Counted from the first letter of the stretch, positions 1 to 12,279 are shown. The stretch is DNA of 64,000 nucleotides from Datisca glomerata (GCA_003255025.1 QANY01008723.1:1364001-1428000), one strand, 5' to 3'. The notes: generated from the letters alone by a model not told the origin. Program-made: numbers and translations.

Positions 1-1332
1 ATTAGTTAATTCAAAATTACTATGTCTGATTATCTCTATCAACTAACTTATATTTTATTTCACAAATAACAGATTTAGTTGATTTAAATTATTATCTAAT
101 ACTAATTTAATTATCTAACTTCACAAATTAGATATTCTGTCTCACTTATCGATAATTAATATATATATATATATATAATTTCCAAAAATTATATTTAAAT
201 ATATAAATCATTCAATTAAGTAATTTTTAATTAATTTATCTATAATTATCTCATAACTATACTTGCCCCAAAATAAAAATTCTTTTTGCAAGTCTGTCCT
301 TTTCTCATGTCCTGAAATATTCACACCCTAGACAGTGTAATATAGAGGTGACTTGGGGACCATTGACCTATAATCTTAAGCTCCAATAAACCAGATTATT
401 AATTAAACTCTTTAATTAAATAATCTTATTTATTAATTCTATTATTACTCCACTATAAATATGGAATTGCACTCTTAGAGATTATAGAATGTATTTATCG
501 AGTATTCTCATGTAGTCCATTGTCATAATCATTTCATGTAGTTTTATCCTCCAATTATTGGTTCGTAAATTAGAACGGGTCAAAATTATCATTTTACCCT
601 TTTAATTAACTTTGATCATTGAGTACTATTAATCCACTAATGAATGACTAATTTATAATTTTATTATAAATTTAAGCTCAATAACCATTCAGTTTCAGAA
701 TTAACGCTTAAATGAACTAATATATGATTCGTTAGGAAAGCTAGATTCTAAATCTTGTAAGATCATGTCTCCATCCATCCATATCATTGAATCTCTAAAA
801 TAAAAGTCACTAGCCTGGTTAGCAAACAGACCTTAACGAGTGAATTAAAAGATCCAGTAGACATGTATAGGAGTTCATGACTATTCAAGATTGAGACTGA
901 TCTTCATATGATCATCAAATTGATGTGTATTAAATCTTTAGGATAAACGGTACGTTAATAAAGATATTAATTTACATCGGTCCTGTCATATATAATATTA
1001 TTATATAAAGTACATTCACTAAGATGTCTATCCACATCAATGATCTGGATCTAGATCACACGCATTTATAATGCTTAGTGAACCGTACGAGCAACCATTT
1101 ATTAAAAATTTTATATTTTAATGTGTTGCTGACAATTTTATTCATTATCTATGATCTTAATCCTCTCATACTAATACAAGATAATAGTCTCATTAATGAA
1201 TATAGAATTTTTAGATATTTATATAAATTATTCAACAATAATTTAAAAGAACAATTATAAGAAAAATGTAATCCTCTTTAAATTTCATATCAAAATGTCA
1301 ATACACATGTTTTGAGGGCATAACCCCCAACA
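1..1332 (-). repeat. Copia 3' LTR, cut by window edge
   Basis: This is the 3' LTR of a minus-strand copia element. On the minus strand it opens with TGTTGGGGGTTATGCC at 1332, directly after a polypurine tract. The block 3634-4879 repeats it nearly base for base, and 14818-15200 is a plus-strand relative. The LTR continues left past the window edge, so its true end is not visible. Its small open frames are chance. Combining the copies suggests a full LTR of about 2.1 kb, long for copia. Confidence 0.8.
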
Positions 1333-1347
1333 ATCTCCCATTTTCCC
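1333..1347 (-). other. Polypurine tract of minus-strand copia
   Basis: Read on the minus strand, this is GGGAAAATGGGAGAT, an uninterrupted purine run apart from its last base. It abuts the LTR start TGTTGG. This is the standard priming site for plus-strand DNA synthesis in copia elements and fixes the element's orientation. The pol frame ends right at its edge. Confidence 0.8.
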
Positions 1348-2975
1348 TAAAGTAAATGTTGCATCTCTCTGAATCTCATGTTAGGCATGTGACCCTCAAA
1401 TGACTTCGCAAGAAGTGTCTTTGTAAAAGGATCAACCAAGTTCTGTTCCAATGTTATCTTCATAATAGTCACATCCCCTCGATGCACGATTTCTCTTACG
1501 AGATGATATTTCCTCTCTATGTGCCTTCCCCTCTTGTGACTCCTCGGTTCCTTAGAATTTGTTACCGTCCCATTGTTATCACAGTACATGATCAGTGACT
1601 TGTTCATATTTGAAACTACTTCCAGATCAGAATAGATCTTTCTAAGCCATACCGCCTCTTTCGCAGCTTCACAAGCAGCTATATATTCATCTTCTATAGT
1701 GGAATCTATAATGCTGGATTGTTTAATACTTCTCCAGACTACAGCTCATCCACCTAGGGGGAATACTTATCCAGATGTTGACTTTTGACTGTCTCTGTCT
1801 GATTGAAAATCAGAATCAATATATACAGTGGGGTTCAGGTCTCCACTTGAATAAACAAGCATATAGTTTCTCATTCTCCTAAGATACTTGAGAATGTGCT
1901 TTACTGCAATCCAGTGTTCCAAACATGGATTCGATTGATAACAACTGACAATTCTCATTGCATAATACACAACATGGCATACATGAGACTTCTAACTGCT
2001 TAAGCGTAGGAAACCTTTCTCATATCCTCTTCCTCCAAAGGTGTCTTAGGACATTGTTCCTTGTAAAGGATAATTTCATGTCTGGTCAGCTGTTGACCTT
2101 TCTTGGAATTCTCTATAGAGAATCTCTCCAGCACCTTATCAATATAAGATGCCTGAAAAAGTGTCAAAAACTTGTTCTTTTTATCTTTTTGGATTTGGAT
2201 GCCTAGAACATAGCTCGCTTCTCCCAACTCTTTCATTTGAAATTTCTCAGCTAACCAGTTCTTTACCTTTGACAAAGTTTCTACATTATTCCCAATGAGT
2301 AGAATATCATCAACATAAAGAACTAAGAAAACCACCATCTTATTTTTTGTGTATTTATAAACACAGGTTTTGTCAACATTTTACTCGAAACCATAAGACT
2401 TTATAATCTCATAGAAGGTAAGATTCTAAGATCTAGATGCTTGCTTTAATCTATAAATGGATTTAAGCAACATGCATATTTTCTTATCTTGCCCATTTCG
2501 TACGAACCCTTCTGGTTCCATTATATAGATACTTTCTTCAAGAGACTCATTCAGAAAAGCTATCTTGACGTTCATTTTCCATATCTCATAGTCAAAACTA
2601 GCGGCTATGGACAAAAGGGTGCGAATGTATTTTCATGATCGACTCACTCTCTTTGTGTATAGCCATTGGCTACTAACCGTGCCTTGAAAGTATCTACATT
2701 CTAATATGTACCTCTTTTCTTCTTGAAGATCCATGTACATCCAATGGAACTGACATCTTCAGGTGGATCTACAAGTTTCCAGATGGAATTGGAATACATA
2801 GATTCCATTTCTTGGTTCATGGCATCTTGTCATTTCTCCTTTTCAGGATCATCCAGTACTACTTCATAAGATAATGGATCGTCGTTTTTAGTGTTTGACA
2901 CTAGGACATGTGCCTCTAGTTTGTAGCGAACTCGTTGTCTTACAATCCTTCCACTACAACGTTGCACTGGGGTTT
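1347..2975 (-). pseudogene. Copia pol remnant: reverse transcriptase and RNase H
   Basis: This is a minus-strand remnant of a Ty1/copia polyprotein. In order it holds the start of the RVT_2 reverse transcriptase (2960-2430, including the SIYRLKQASR region near 2440), the RT active site YVDD within VVFLVLYVDDILLIGNN (about 2338-2290), and RNase H from 1970 to 1347 ending with LVDPFTKTL and GHMPNMRFREMQ. Several frame changes and stops (for example near 2614, 2338 and 2000) break it, so it cannot make a working protein. Gag, protease and integrase are missing: upstream of 2975 the sequence jumps straight into LTR-like DNA. It is a deletion derivative flanked by the LTR copies at 1-1332 and 3003-4879. 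Confidence 0.85.
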
Positions 2976-3002
2976 CCATTATCTTATGAAGTAGTACTGG
3001 AT
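2851..3002. repeat. Perfect 28-bp inverted repeat at rearrangement junction
   Basis: Bases 2851-2878 are the exact reverse complement of 2975-3002, separated by 96 bases. The left arm lies in pol coding sequence. The right arm ends where LTR-like sequence begins, so the hairpin sits at the junction that replaced gag, protease and integrase. Confidence 0.85.
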
Positions 3003-4879
3003 TATATTTAAATATACAAAAAATTCAATTAATGAATTTTTAATTAATCAATCACACATAATTATCTCATAATTATGTAATAAAAATTTTTTTTGTAAAT
3101 CAGTCATTTTCTTATATCCTGAAATATTCACTCCCTAAAGAGTGTATTATAGAGACGATTCTCTAAAAGAACGTGATGATTATTCTTTTAGAGATTTGAT
3201 TAACATTTAATCACAGAAGAAAATCTCTCTAACACCAATCGTGTTCTCAAGTCAACTCTTGATTGACGAACTGATAATCTGATCAACTAATTCTCTCATC
3301 TTCTTTCAACTACTTAGGCTATTAGAATAATATATGTATATATTCTAGATAATGGCATATCAGATTTTTAGAGATAAATTAAAATAATATTTAATTATAA
3401 AATTATCAATTTTAGTGGGACCCACTGCAATTGTACACAACTGTAATGTCGCATAGCACTGTAGTGTGGTGTGAGCCAGCACAGTGCCTCACGGTACCAC
3501 TGTAGTATCATGTGTACTGCAGTGCCACGTGGCACCATAGTAGTCCATGTCAATTTATGATACTCTATCAGTGATTGAAATGTGGTAATTGCTGAGAATT
3601 AAATATTTATTTTAATCAGATCATTAACTAGATATTAGTTAATTCAAAATTACTATATATGATTATCTATATCAACTAACTTATATTTTATTTCACAAAT
3701 AACAGATTTAGTTGATTTAAATTATTATCTAATATTAATTTAATTATCTAATTTTACAAATTAGATATTCTGTCTCACTTATCGATATTTTTTTATATTT
3801 AAAAAATATAATTATATATATATTTAAATATATAAATCATTCAATAAATTAATTTTTAGTTAATTAATCTATAATTATCTCATAACTATACTTGCCCCAA
3901 AATAAAAATTCTTTTTGCAAGTCTGTCCTTTTCTCATGTCCTTAAATATTCTTACTCTAGACAACGCAATATAAAGATGACTTGGAGACCATTGACCTAT
4001 AATCCTAAGCTCCAATAAACCGGATTATTAATTAAACTCTTTAATTAAATAATTTTATTTATTAATTCCATTATTACTCCACTATAAATATAAAATTACA
4101 CTTTTAGAGATTATAAAATATATTTACAGAGTATTCTCATGTAGTCCACTAACATAATCATTTCATATAGTTATGCCTTCCAATTATTGGTACGTAAATT
4201 AGAACTGATCAAAATTACCATTTTACCCTTCAAATTACCTCTTGATCCTTAAGTACCATTAATCTACTAGTGAATGACTAATCAATAATCTTATTATAAA
4301 TTTGAGCTCAATAACCATTCAGTTCCAGAATTAATTATTAAGAGAACTAATATACGATCCATTAGGAAAGCATAGATTTCAAATCTTGTAAGATCATATC
4401 CCTAGTCATCTACATCACTATATCTCCAAAATAAAAGTCACTAGCCTGATTAGTAAACAGGCCTTAAGGAGTGAATCAAAAGATCCAGTAGACATGCATA
4501 GGAGTTCACGACTATTCATGATTCCAACTGATCTACATATGCTCATCGAATTGATGTGTATTAAATTTTTATGATAAACAACACGTTAAATAAGACATTA
4601 ATCACACCAGTTCTGTCATATATTATCTTATTATATAAAGTACCGTCACTAAGATGTCTATTCACTTTATGGTGTTGACAAATTTTATTCGCTATCTATG
4701 ATCTTAATCCTCCCGTACTAATACAAGATCATAGTCTCATTAATGAATATAAATTTTTTAGATATTTATATAAATTATTTAACAATAATTTAAAAGAACA
4801 ATTATAAGAAAAATGTAATTCTCTTTAAATTTTATGTCAAAATGTCAATACACATACTTTGAGGGCATAACCCCTAACA
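3003..4879 (-). repeat. Copia 5' LTR, internally rearranged
   Basis: The block 3634-4879 matches 1-1332 and ends, read on the minus strand, with TGTTAGGGGTTATGCC at 4879. Bases 3151-3633 match, inverted, the LTR part at about 14985-15475. Bases 3003-3150 instead repeat the LTR segment near 188-340, so the LTR is a chimera and lacks the last several hundred bases seen at 15480-15909. It marks the 5' side of the minus-strand element. Confidence 0.75.
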
Positions 4880-4983
4880 CAAAAGAGGTTGGAGTAAGAG
4901 GAGACTAGGGTGGGGTAGAGGATCCAGGGATTGATTTAGGAGTGGGGGCGATCAGAGGGGGATCTAGGGATAATGGAGGCATC

Positions 4984-5945
4984 TTAGGAATCATGTTGGG
5001 AAGATGAGGGGGAAGTTGGGTGGATTAGGCTTCGGGTTAGGAATATAATCATAATCGTGTCCAAACATGGAGCACTTGTGACACCTCTTAGGTAATTCTT
5101 CATAATCCACCTTAAATAAAATGGGTTCCCAGCCCTCAATACCCAAATCAATATTAAAATGTTCCTTAACTCTAGTCTGGACCTTGATTTCAACACAAAT
5201 TTTTGAAAAATCTCTTTTAACTCCTTTGACAGTCAAGGCGTCAGTATATAAAGGCTTCCCAAGTGCATTTGCAATAGGCTTCTTCAGATCAAATTTTCCC
5301 TGGTACATTCTAGAACTTAACCACAATGTGATAGTATCAAGCTTCTCCTTTGAAAACATAAAATTTGGTTGCCATGGTTTAAGTACCAGAGGTTTACCAA
5401 GGAGATATCAGGGCCCATCCTCCATGAATATTTCCATTTCCTCATCTGATTGAAACTGAAAATAGAAAAGGTTTTTGCGCACATAAACGTCCACCAAGCC
5501 TCTATTTTTCAAGAAGTATAGGGCAAGTCTCTTAACTAGGTGCAAAGGAGGAGTCTTTCCCATAAAGAAACCCACGAGGCAAGAGTCCCATTTGGTGAAG
5601 CTATCTCTAGTCACACATCCAGAAGCATAACTGTGATCTTTTCTGATTCCAAAATTGGTGGTCTCCTCATATGCCAAATGGAGACGTTGTTTCTGGCTCT
5701 GTTTGACTCTTTGAGCCCAGGTTCTATCAGCTCTGGCAGGTTCTGAAGAGGCTTTACAAATCTTCTCATACACGGCATTGTGCCCGAGTAAAGGAGGATT
5801 GGCCTTCTTTTTGACAAAGGAGAGGAAGGTGGAGTGACTTCACAGTTCCTTCTAAAGCCTTGTGTAAAGGCATAACGCTCAAGTTCTTCTACAGCCTTAT
5901 TGTACTCAAGAAAGGTAGAAGCTTCTATTTTGTTTGTAAGGGAAA
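4984..5945 (-). pseudogene. LINE ORF1 with DUF4283-like domain and zinc knuckle
   Basis: This minus-strand fragment resembles ORF1 (the nucleic-acid-binding Gag-like protein) of plant L1 LINEs. A DUF4283-like segment runs from about 5600 (WDSCLVGFFMGKTPPL) to 5360 (PLVLKPWQPNFMF). It is followed by VKRDFSKICVEIKV and a CCHC-like knuckle, CHKCSMFGHDYDYI, near 5080-5040. A TGA stop near 5407 falls where a tryptophan is usual (EDGPWYLLGKPL-type context), and other frames are needed upstream near 5610-5940. The 3' side is cut at 4880 by the copia LTR, so ORF2 is absent here. No intact function is expected. Confidence 0.75.
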
Positions 5946-6099
5946 AGTATGAAGATTACTTGTCCTTGGCATTGACTTTGGTGTTCACGGGGTGGGGGTA
6001 GAGGTTAATGCCAAGCATAGAAGAGACAAGAGGACAGCCCTTCTCTTACAATTCTATCCCCACGTCCTTTCCTTTGTCCTTTAATTTGGTCAGCGTGCA

Positions 6100-6760
6100 T
6101 GGGCTATGACATGCTACCCAATAGTGTCCTTCCCATGTCACTTTCACTGCCAGGTAAGGGAAAGATTTTTATTACCTTTGTTGATGTGGCATCAATTGAG
6201 TGGTCCTCGCTGTCCATGTTGTCCACTCGCTTGCTACCTGCATCACTCTCAATTTCAGACTTTAGTACATTCACGGACGTGGCTTCACATGAGTGGTCCT
6301 CATTGTCCGAGGCCTTATCATTATTTTCCAACGTACAAGAGCTCTCATTAATGCTCCGGCCACTCCATCGAGCACCACTCTTGGCCAGTGACCGTTTACT
6401 AATTTTTGACATATCTCCGTTAATGGGAAGATCTTCTCCTGGTCACCGACGATTGACTGGGAGTCCTCACGCAATACCTGTTGGGTATTAGTTTTTCCAA
6501 CATTAACCTTAATCTTACTCTTTCCCAGAGATCCAGGTGGTTTGCACCTAACTTCATCATTCTCCTTGCTCATTAAATGTAAATGAGAAGGCATGTTAAC
6601 CTTTATAGTCCCATCAAAGTCTTTATTAAGACGTGAATCTAGGGCTTTAAAGACATTAAACCCCTAAAACTGAAGTTCCTTTGCTTCATTAATGATTGTT
6701 CAAATTCCATTAGTACCAGGTGAGCTAGGGTTCTCTTCCAAACTTAAGCTACAAGGGCCC
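6100..6760 (-). pseudogene. Possible upstream part of a LINE ORF1
   Basis: Two overlapping minus-strand frames give a charged, serine- and asparagine-rich polypeptide (about 6594-6270 and 6412-6104) that changes frame near 6410. It lies upstream of the DUF4283-like ORF1 on the same strand with no visible element boundary. I therefore read it as the low-complexity 5' part of that ORF1, or of a second LINE copy. I do not recognise a domain. Bases 6761-7060 hold further short minus-strand frames without a clear identity. Confidence 0.35.
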
Positions 6761-7239
6761 CTGACTAAATGCTGAGCTTCAAAATAACCCTCTTTAACCA
6801 TTATTATCGGTGATAGTGGCTAAATGCCCTCCCCCCGGAGTAGGAGGAGACCCTGACCTAATCCTGAGCTTTAAGATTCTAAAGAGATGGGAGAGCTTCG
6901 ATAAAAATTTGGTATTAACGAACGATTTTAACGTTACTATCACCATTGCAAATGTTATTGATTTTGGATGTCCTATGGCAAACAAAGTTCAAACTTCTAT
7001 TGTTTATTTTTTAGGTTACTTTATATTATTGTATCTTACAGAGACGATCCTCATAGTCTCCTAGCACCGATGGAGGGCGAATTTGTCTTTAGGACATTGC
7101 TTACAAGAAGCCTCAATCTGTTTACTTAACTTTCCAGTCTCTTTAATTGTTCTTTAATTTTAATGTTGTCACTTGTAATAATTCTCTGTATTAATATAAA
7201 CATTTCATGTAGTATTGTTCTTTTACGACTACCTATCTA

Positions 7240-8140
7240 AAGTCAAAATCAATGGGTAAGTTGCAATCAAGTTTGTTCATGTTGAGTGGAAGTTCAAAGG
7301 GGAGGATTTTAAACATTGGCATTAAAAGATAGTTTTCTATCTTACAACTCCCAATCTACTCACTTATTGAACGAAGACTATCTCGGGACTCCAATCAACA
7401 AGTAGACAACATAGACATTATCGGTGAAAGAGGCGTGGATGCACTAAAATTTCTTATCCTAGAATTACATCTTGAATGGGTTATAGATACGTTATAAAAA
7501 TTCTATTCATCGTTGAATACATCTAAGGGGTTGTGGGAAGCATTGGAGAAGAAATACAAACAAAAGTCATCACCGAGAAATTTTTGAAGTACAAGAAGGA
7601 AGACAAGAATACCATGGTCAACTAGGTGGAAGGAAGTACATATTATCATCAACAATATGAGGAGTGATGAAATGATCATCAATGAACCACTCTAAGTTGC
7701 AACCATCATCAAAAAATTATCATTGTCCTTGAAGGAGTTCAAAAGCTATTTGAAACACAAACTAAAATAGCTGAGCATGGAGGATGTTGTGGTGAGATTG
7801 AGGATCAAGGAGGACAACTGTAAAAGTGACAAGAAGTTGTTTAAATCCACCGTGGGAATGAAGGCGAATGTGGTGGAGGAGGTAAACCAAACCAACAAAA
7901 TAGAAAGAGGAAAGCTCTGAATGATGCTTACAAAAGTAAGCCTAGGAAGCGTATTAAGGGCATGTATTGGATGTTTGTAAAGCGAAACATAGAGCAACTG
8001 ACTACCATCATAAGAAGGATCAAAACACCGGAAACTACCCCATGAATGCCAGTAATAAATATCACTGACGTCGATGACTTGTGTGCCATATTTTCTGAGT
8101 TATACAGTGTCACGAGGTAGTTAAGGAGTGTTTTCACACT
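7240..8140 (+). pseudogene. Copia gag fragment
   Basis: In three broken frames on the plus strand the text reads as a copia gag of the UBN2 type. It opens with KFKGEDFKHWH near 7285, followed by a hydrophobic FYLTTPNL stretch. Then come KGLWEALEKKYKQKSS-like coding at 7530-7570, LSLKEFKSYLKHKLK at 7720-7770, SMEDVVVRLRIKEDN at 7775-7820, and a DDLCAIFSELYS tail near 8070-8110, typical of the spacer before the protease. Numerous stops and frameshifts are present. The protease and the rest of pol are missing, and LINE sequence follows at about 8190. Confidence 0.7.
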
Positions 8141-8189
8141 CTATTTCTTTTCTATTTACTAAAGATGTTCTGGTTGGACCTTTACTGCT

Positions 8190-9230
8190 TTTTATGGGCG
8201 AAATCTCTCTTGGTTCATTGGTGAAGATTTTATTGTTTGAGGAGTCGTTGCTAGTGGAAAGGAAGTATAGGTTTCAACAAATATATGTTTAAGTGTGGAG
8301 ATTTTATTAACAATAGTAGCCTTATCAATCTGCTTTTGGAGGGTTCTTTGTTTACTTGGAGAGGTGGTAGAGAAAAGGTTTCCATGTCCAGAATGTACAT
8401 GTTCCATTTTTCCACCTCTTGGAGAGGCTTTCAAAACATTAAAGTAATATTTTCATCTGAGAACCACTTCAAACAATACCTTTTATCTTCCTTATATGCG
8501 GTTTTAGTTCCAATAAGAAATTCTCGTTTCCTTTTGAAAACATGTGGTTACATACTGAGGGATTTAAGGATCCACTTAACAGATGGTGGTCAAGCTACAT
8601 GGTCGATAGAGATCTGTCTTTAAGGATGGAGAAAAAGCTTAAGATGCTAAAGGAAGATCTCAAGAAGTGGAACGTGAAGAATTATTGTATTTTTTACTCA
8701 TCAAAACTTCATTCTAGTGGACATAGAAGCTTCTGAAAGCAAGGAGAATTATCAGAATTGGACCAAAGATGAGGTACTACGTAGGGAGAACTTAAAAGGT
8801 GAGCTTGGTTGAGTTATTCTTGCTGAAGAAAAGACGTGGTGACAAAATCTAGGGCTTTGTAGCTCAATGAAGAAGATCAAAAATAATTTCTTTCATAGGG
8901 TGGCTAAAGTGCACAGAAGCTCTAAATAGATTGGAAGCATCTACATTGATGGGTTGCATTATGATGAAGAGATTGATATTGCATTTAGCATTGTGAAGTT
9001 TTGTGAGAACTTGCTCATGGAGAACAAAGCCTAAAGGCTTAAGCCTGAGACTTCCCTTTTTTCTCCCATTAACTTTGTGGAGGCTAAGAACTTTGAGACC
9101 TCATTTACTGAGAAAGAGTAAGAAGCATCGAACACACTTCATGGCATGATGGCTTTAACATTGCCATATTTAATGTCTTGTTGGGATATTCTAAAGCAGG
9201 AAGTAATGGGTTGTAGGAGGGGATGAAAGC
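8190..9230 (+). pseudogene. LINE ORF2 fragment: endonuclease end to reverse transcriptase start
   Basis: The plus strand carries the end of an apurinic-type LINE endonuclease (LLLEGSLFTWRGGREKVSMSR at 8325-8395). Next come the linker rich in KKLKMLKEDLKKWN (8635-8675), the NFFHRVAKVHRSSK-like motif near 8885-8930, and the first RT residues ending with SCWDILKQEVMG near 9180-9210. The KAPGPDG-type core expected at about 9150 is missing, and there are frame changes near 8540 and 8740. It is sandwiched between two copia gag fragments, which suggests successive insertions or rearrangement. Confidence 0.7.
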
Positions 9231-9840
9231 ATATTCTTTGTGGAATAGGAAGGATGAAATGGCACATTGCTACATGTTGGCCACTGTGGCTGATATGTTC
9301 CAGCAGCAACGTCTGTCTATATTGGCAATTGCATGAAGTCTCTTATGAATTCTAAGATGAAGTAATGAGTTTCTATTAGAGATCATTTACTGAAATTGAT
9401 TGATTATCGTAATGTGATGGAGGTCATAAGGGTTGGAATCGATGGAGGGACAAAAATTGATATGGTATTGGCTCCTCTATTAGACTCGTTCAACTATTTC
9501 AAGGTTAATTACGTCATGAATAAGCATGAATCATTTTTTACCAAATTGAATGAGACAACTCCAGATTGCAGAGAATACACTAAAGTCCACCCTAGCATGA
9601 ATGTGATGTAAGTTTCTATTTCTCTTGGGCCTAAATCTAAACCCAAGAAGATGAAAAGGAATAGGGTTTTTAAGTAAGGGGAATTCAAGAAAAATGGAAT
9701 GATCATGGGTAAGGACAAGTGTTTCTATTGCAGTAAGACTGGTAATTGGAAAGTAAACTGTGAGGCTTTCCTAGAAAATAAGAAAAATGTACGCGGTTTG
9801 CTTACACTTGACTCATTTATGCAATATCCCACCTAAGCTA
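9215..9840 (+). pseudogene. Copia gag fragment with defective zinc knuckle
   Basis: The fragment opens with SLWNRKDEMAHCYMLATV (9236-9290). Frame 9396-9611 follows, with LLDSFNYFKVNYVMNKHE, the gag core seen in Ty1/copia elements that recruit an SLP.SF..F..NY motif. A knuckle, CFYCSKTGNWKVNC, lies at about 9719-9760. The expected zinc-binding histidine is asparagine here. At least three stops or shifts occur, and the sequence leaves the copia pattern at about 9830, before the protease. Confidence 0.7.
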
Positions 9841-11020
9841 TTTATTACTTACTTCAAAAAACTGAAGTTGTTTGTTCATAACAGCTAAACAATGCAGAAG
9901 TAGTTCTCAGTCGTGTCAAAAGAGGAAATCTTCCTGGTGCTAGAATTTTGGTAAGCGGATGTTTGTTACCATTTCCCATTTGCTTATTAGAGCTAAAATA
10001 TTTTGCTATGTCAGATTTGAAAAATGGTTGACGAGTTTTGATGCCTCTTAATGATGTATATCTACATGCATAAATGGTTTCCTTAGCATTTCAAATTGAA
10101 AAACCCATTTTCATGTTTTGAGAAAGCCATTCTTCAAGAGAATGGAGAAGAGGGTGGGGGGTCATCTACTTATCTGGCTGAAGGAGTCGGTTTTATCTCT
10201 ACAAAGGTAATGTTATGTTTCTTTGAGATTGTTAGTTGTAGTTGTAGAGCATATTCTTGCTTGCATGAGAATATCTTGAATTATATCTTAAATCATTTTT
10301 GTATTTAAATTGTTCTTTGGTATTCTAATTTGAGACTGATTGCATCATATTGTTAACTTCTTTTCTTTTTTGGGTTGATTTTAGTGGCAACAATTGGAAG
10401 TTGAATATTCTTTCTGGAAAATGATTGTGTGTAACTTAGATTAAGTTTAAGTGTGTAACTTAGAAAGCTGGTTCTCGAAATGCACCTAGATGGCTTTCAA
10501 GATTTCCTGCCCTTCTTACAACAGGTTTAGCTGACAAAACTACTTTAATCATCATCAAAATTGGTAGGGAGGTATATGGCAAAGAAGCTGTTAGTTTTTG
10601 GTTCAATTCGAAGGCCTTTGTATTGGATTTTGATTCAATTTTTTATCTTCTGTTTGTAGTTGAACCACGTGAGATAATTACTTTCAAGGTGTACCAAAGA
10701 GATTGGGTACCTATAGTACCTTTGTTGTCTTACTAAGACCTTATTACCTTTCAATAATTGCTTGTTTTCATTTCCAAAACCAGTCCAAGACTTTTGTAAT
10801 GGTGTTTGAAGCTCAAAATGTACTCTTTAAAACTATTTTGACATCTAGAAACAATTGTGCGTGCTTAATGATCCCACTTCATTTCTTCCCTCTTTTGTTT
10901 CTTTTGATGATGATGATGATATTAGTTATGTTTATATTTGGGTAACATTAAAATCTTCTCTCATTTATGTTTGGTAGATTAGAATGAAATATTGTGGAAC
11001 GAAAGCTTTGGTAGATTAGA
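9841..11020. other. Unassigned stretch with exon-like pieces
   Basis: No full gene is recognisable. Two short open stretches look like exons: 9885-9950, ending at a GTAAGC donor-like site, and 10089-10206, opening after a TTCCTTAG acceptor-like site and ending at GTAATG. The second would read CFEKAILQENGEEGGG and onward. I cannot name a source gene. The rest is AT-rich and featureless. Confidence 0.3.
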
Positions 11021-11022
11021 AC

Positions 11023-11233
11023 TAACGTTAATTACTTTTGTAGAACGAGCTACAAAAGCTTTGGTTCTGAATTGAAAGAGTTTCATAGTGTTTTCTAAAT
11101 ATATATTATATGCGTGTTTATGCTTCCTGTGGTATACTAAACAAGTTTTGGATTATTGCTTTAGCTAGTATACGGATTCATATAGGGGAGAAAACATATA
11201 ATTGACTGTGAAACATCATTTGCAATGTAATCC
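11023..11233 (+). repeat. Inverted repeat arm A (partner at 18108-18303)
   Basis: About 200 bases, from the AACGTTAATTACTTTTGTAG side to GAAACATCATTTGCAAT, recur in reverse complement at 18108-18303. Only roughly one base in eight differs by eye. The arms lie about 7 kb apart around CACTA-like and copia sequence. No coding function is seen. Confidence 0.75.
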
Positions 11234-11404
11234 TATTACATGGTATGTATTTTTCAACGTAATCCATATACTTCCATGCAATTCATATTTGATCTATTTT
11301 CTTTTATTGTCTTATAAGACCATGATATAGTGTTACTTAAGCTCTGATATGGTCTTACAAGATATTGTTTAGATAAACTTATCGAAACCCTATGATAGTA
11401 TTTT

Positions 11405-11440
11405 TTGGCCGCTATCATAGCCTTTTATTTTGTTTTAGTG
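11405..11440 (-). mobile_element. CACTA-like terminus (right end)
   Basis: Read on the minus strand the sequence starts CACTAAAACAAAATAAAA and continues GGCTATGATAGCGGCC. This resembles the terminal bases and subterminal motif of plant CACTA (En/Spm) transposons. The same GCTATgATAGCGGC motif recurs in the array at 12260-12640. Confidence 0.45.
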
Positions 11441-11454
11441 TATTATATGCATGT

Positions 11455-11845
11455 TTATATATACTCATACATAAAGTCCATATATATATATATATATATA
11501 TCAATGTTTAATATACTCATATATATAGCCCATATATATATATATATATAACACTCGCACACGTTATATATTATATATATAGCCCATATAATATATATAA
11601 AAGTAGGTATTATATATTGCATTTAATATATATATTTGTACATATATTGTATATATTATACACACACACACACACATTTCTATACAATAGTGAAAATTAT
11701 GTGTTATATATTGTATATAACTTATATATTTTATATTGTTATATATGACATATATATTTGTATTGTATGTATGCAAGATACTTCCCATCATATATAACAT
11801 AAATATCTTATGTATTTGTATATTATTTATTTATATTGTTTTTAA
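11455..11845. repeat. TA-rich microsatellite block
   Basis: Long runs of TA dinucleotides alternate with short spacers, plus a (CA)n run near 11661-11676. The 78-codon minus-strand frame here is a chance product of tyrosine- and isoleucine-coding TA repeats. Confidence 0.85.
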
Positions 11846-11904
11846 ATATAAAAATAGTTGAGAGAGTGTGTGTGTGGTAGATAGATTTATAGATAGACAG
11901 ACAG

Positions 11905-11975
11905 ATAGAGAGAGAGAGAGATTTAAGGGGAGAGAGATTTAAGGGGAGAGAGATTTAAGGGGAGAGAGATTTAGG
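11905..11975 (+). repeat. 18-bp minisatellite, about four copies
   Basis: The unit AGAGAGATTTAAGGGGAG repeats about four times, the last one degenerating into ATTTAGGGG. It follows a (GATA/GACA) and (GA)n stretch. Confidence 0.85.
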
Positions 11976-11980
11976 GGTTT

Positions 11981-12279
11981 ATGGGGTTTTCAAATTTTTA
12001 TAAAAATAATCATTACATGTTATATAGAACAGTATAATAGCAAGATAAGTGTTTTTTTATAACAACGCCAATATATTGGACAAAAAGAAAGAACCAACAC
12101 TACAATAAAAAACGCTACGATAACGGCATATGGGGTTTTCAAATTTTTATAAAAATAATTATTAAATGTTATATAGAAATGTATAATAGCAAGAGAAGTG
12201 TTTTTTTTATAACAATGCCAATATATTGGACAAAAATAAAGAACCAGCGCTACAACAAAAAAACGCTACGATAGCGGCA
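11981..12279 (+). repeat. Tandem duplication of about 149 bp carrying CACTA-like starts
   Basis: Bases 11981-12129 are repeated at 12130-12279 with scattered differences. Each copy ends with a CACTA-like start: CACTACAATAAAAAACGC at 12098, and GCGCTACAACAAAAAAACGC at about 12247. The GCTACGATAGCGGCA motif follows each. Confidence 0.75.

Noticed and set aside
11564..11800. 78-codon minus-strand frame
   Set aside because: It is translated TA-dinucleotide repeat with biased Tyr/Ile content and no gene signals.
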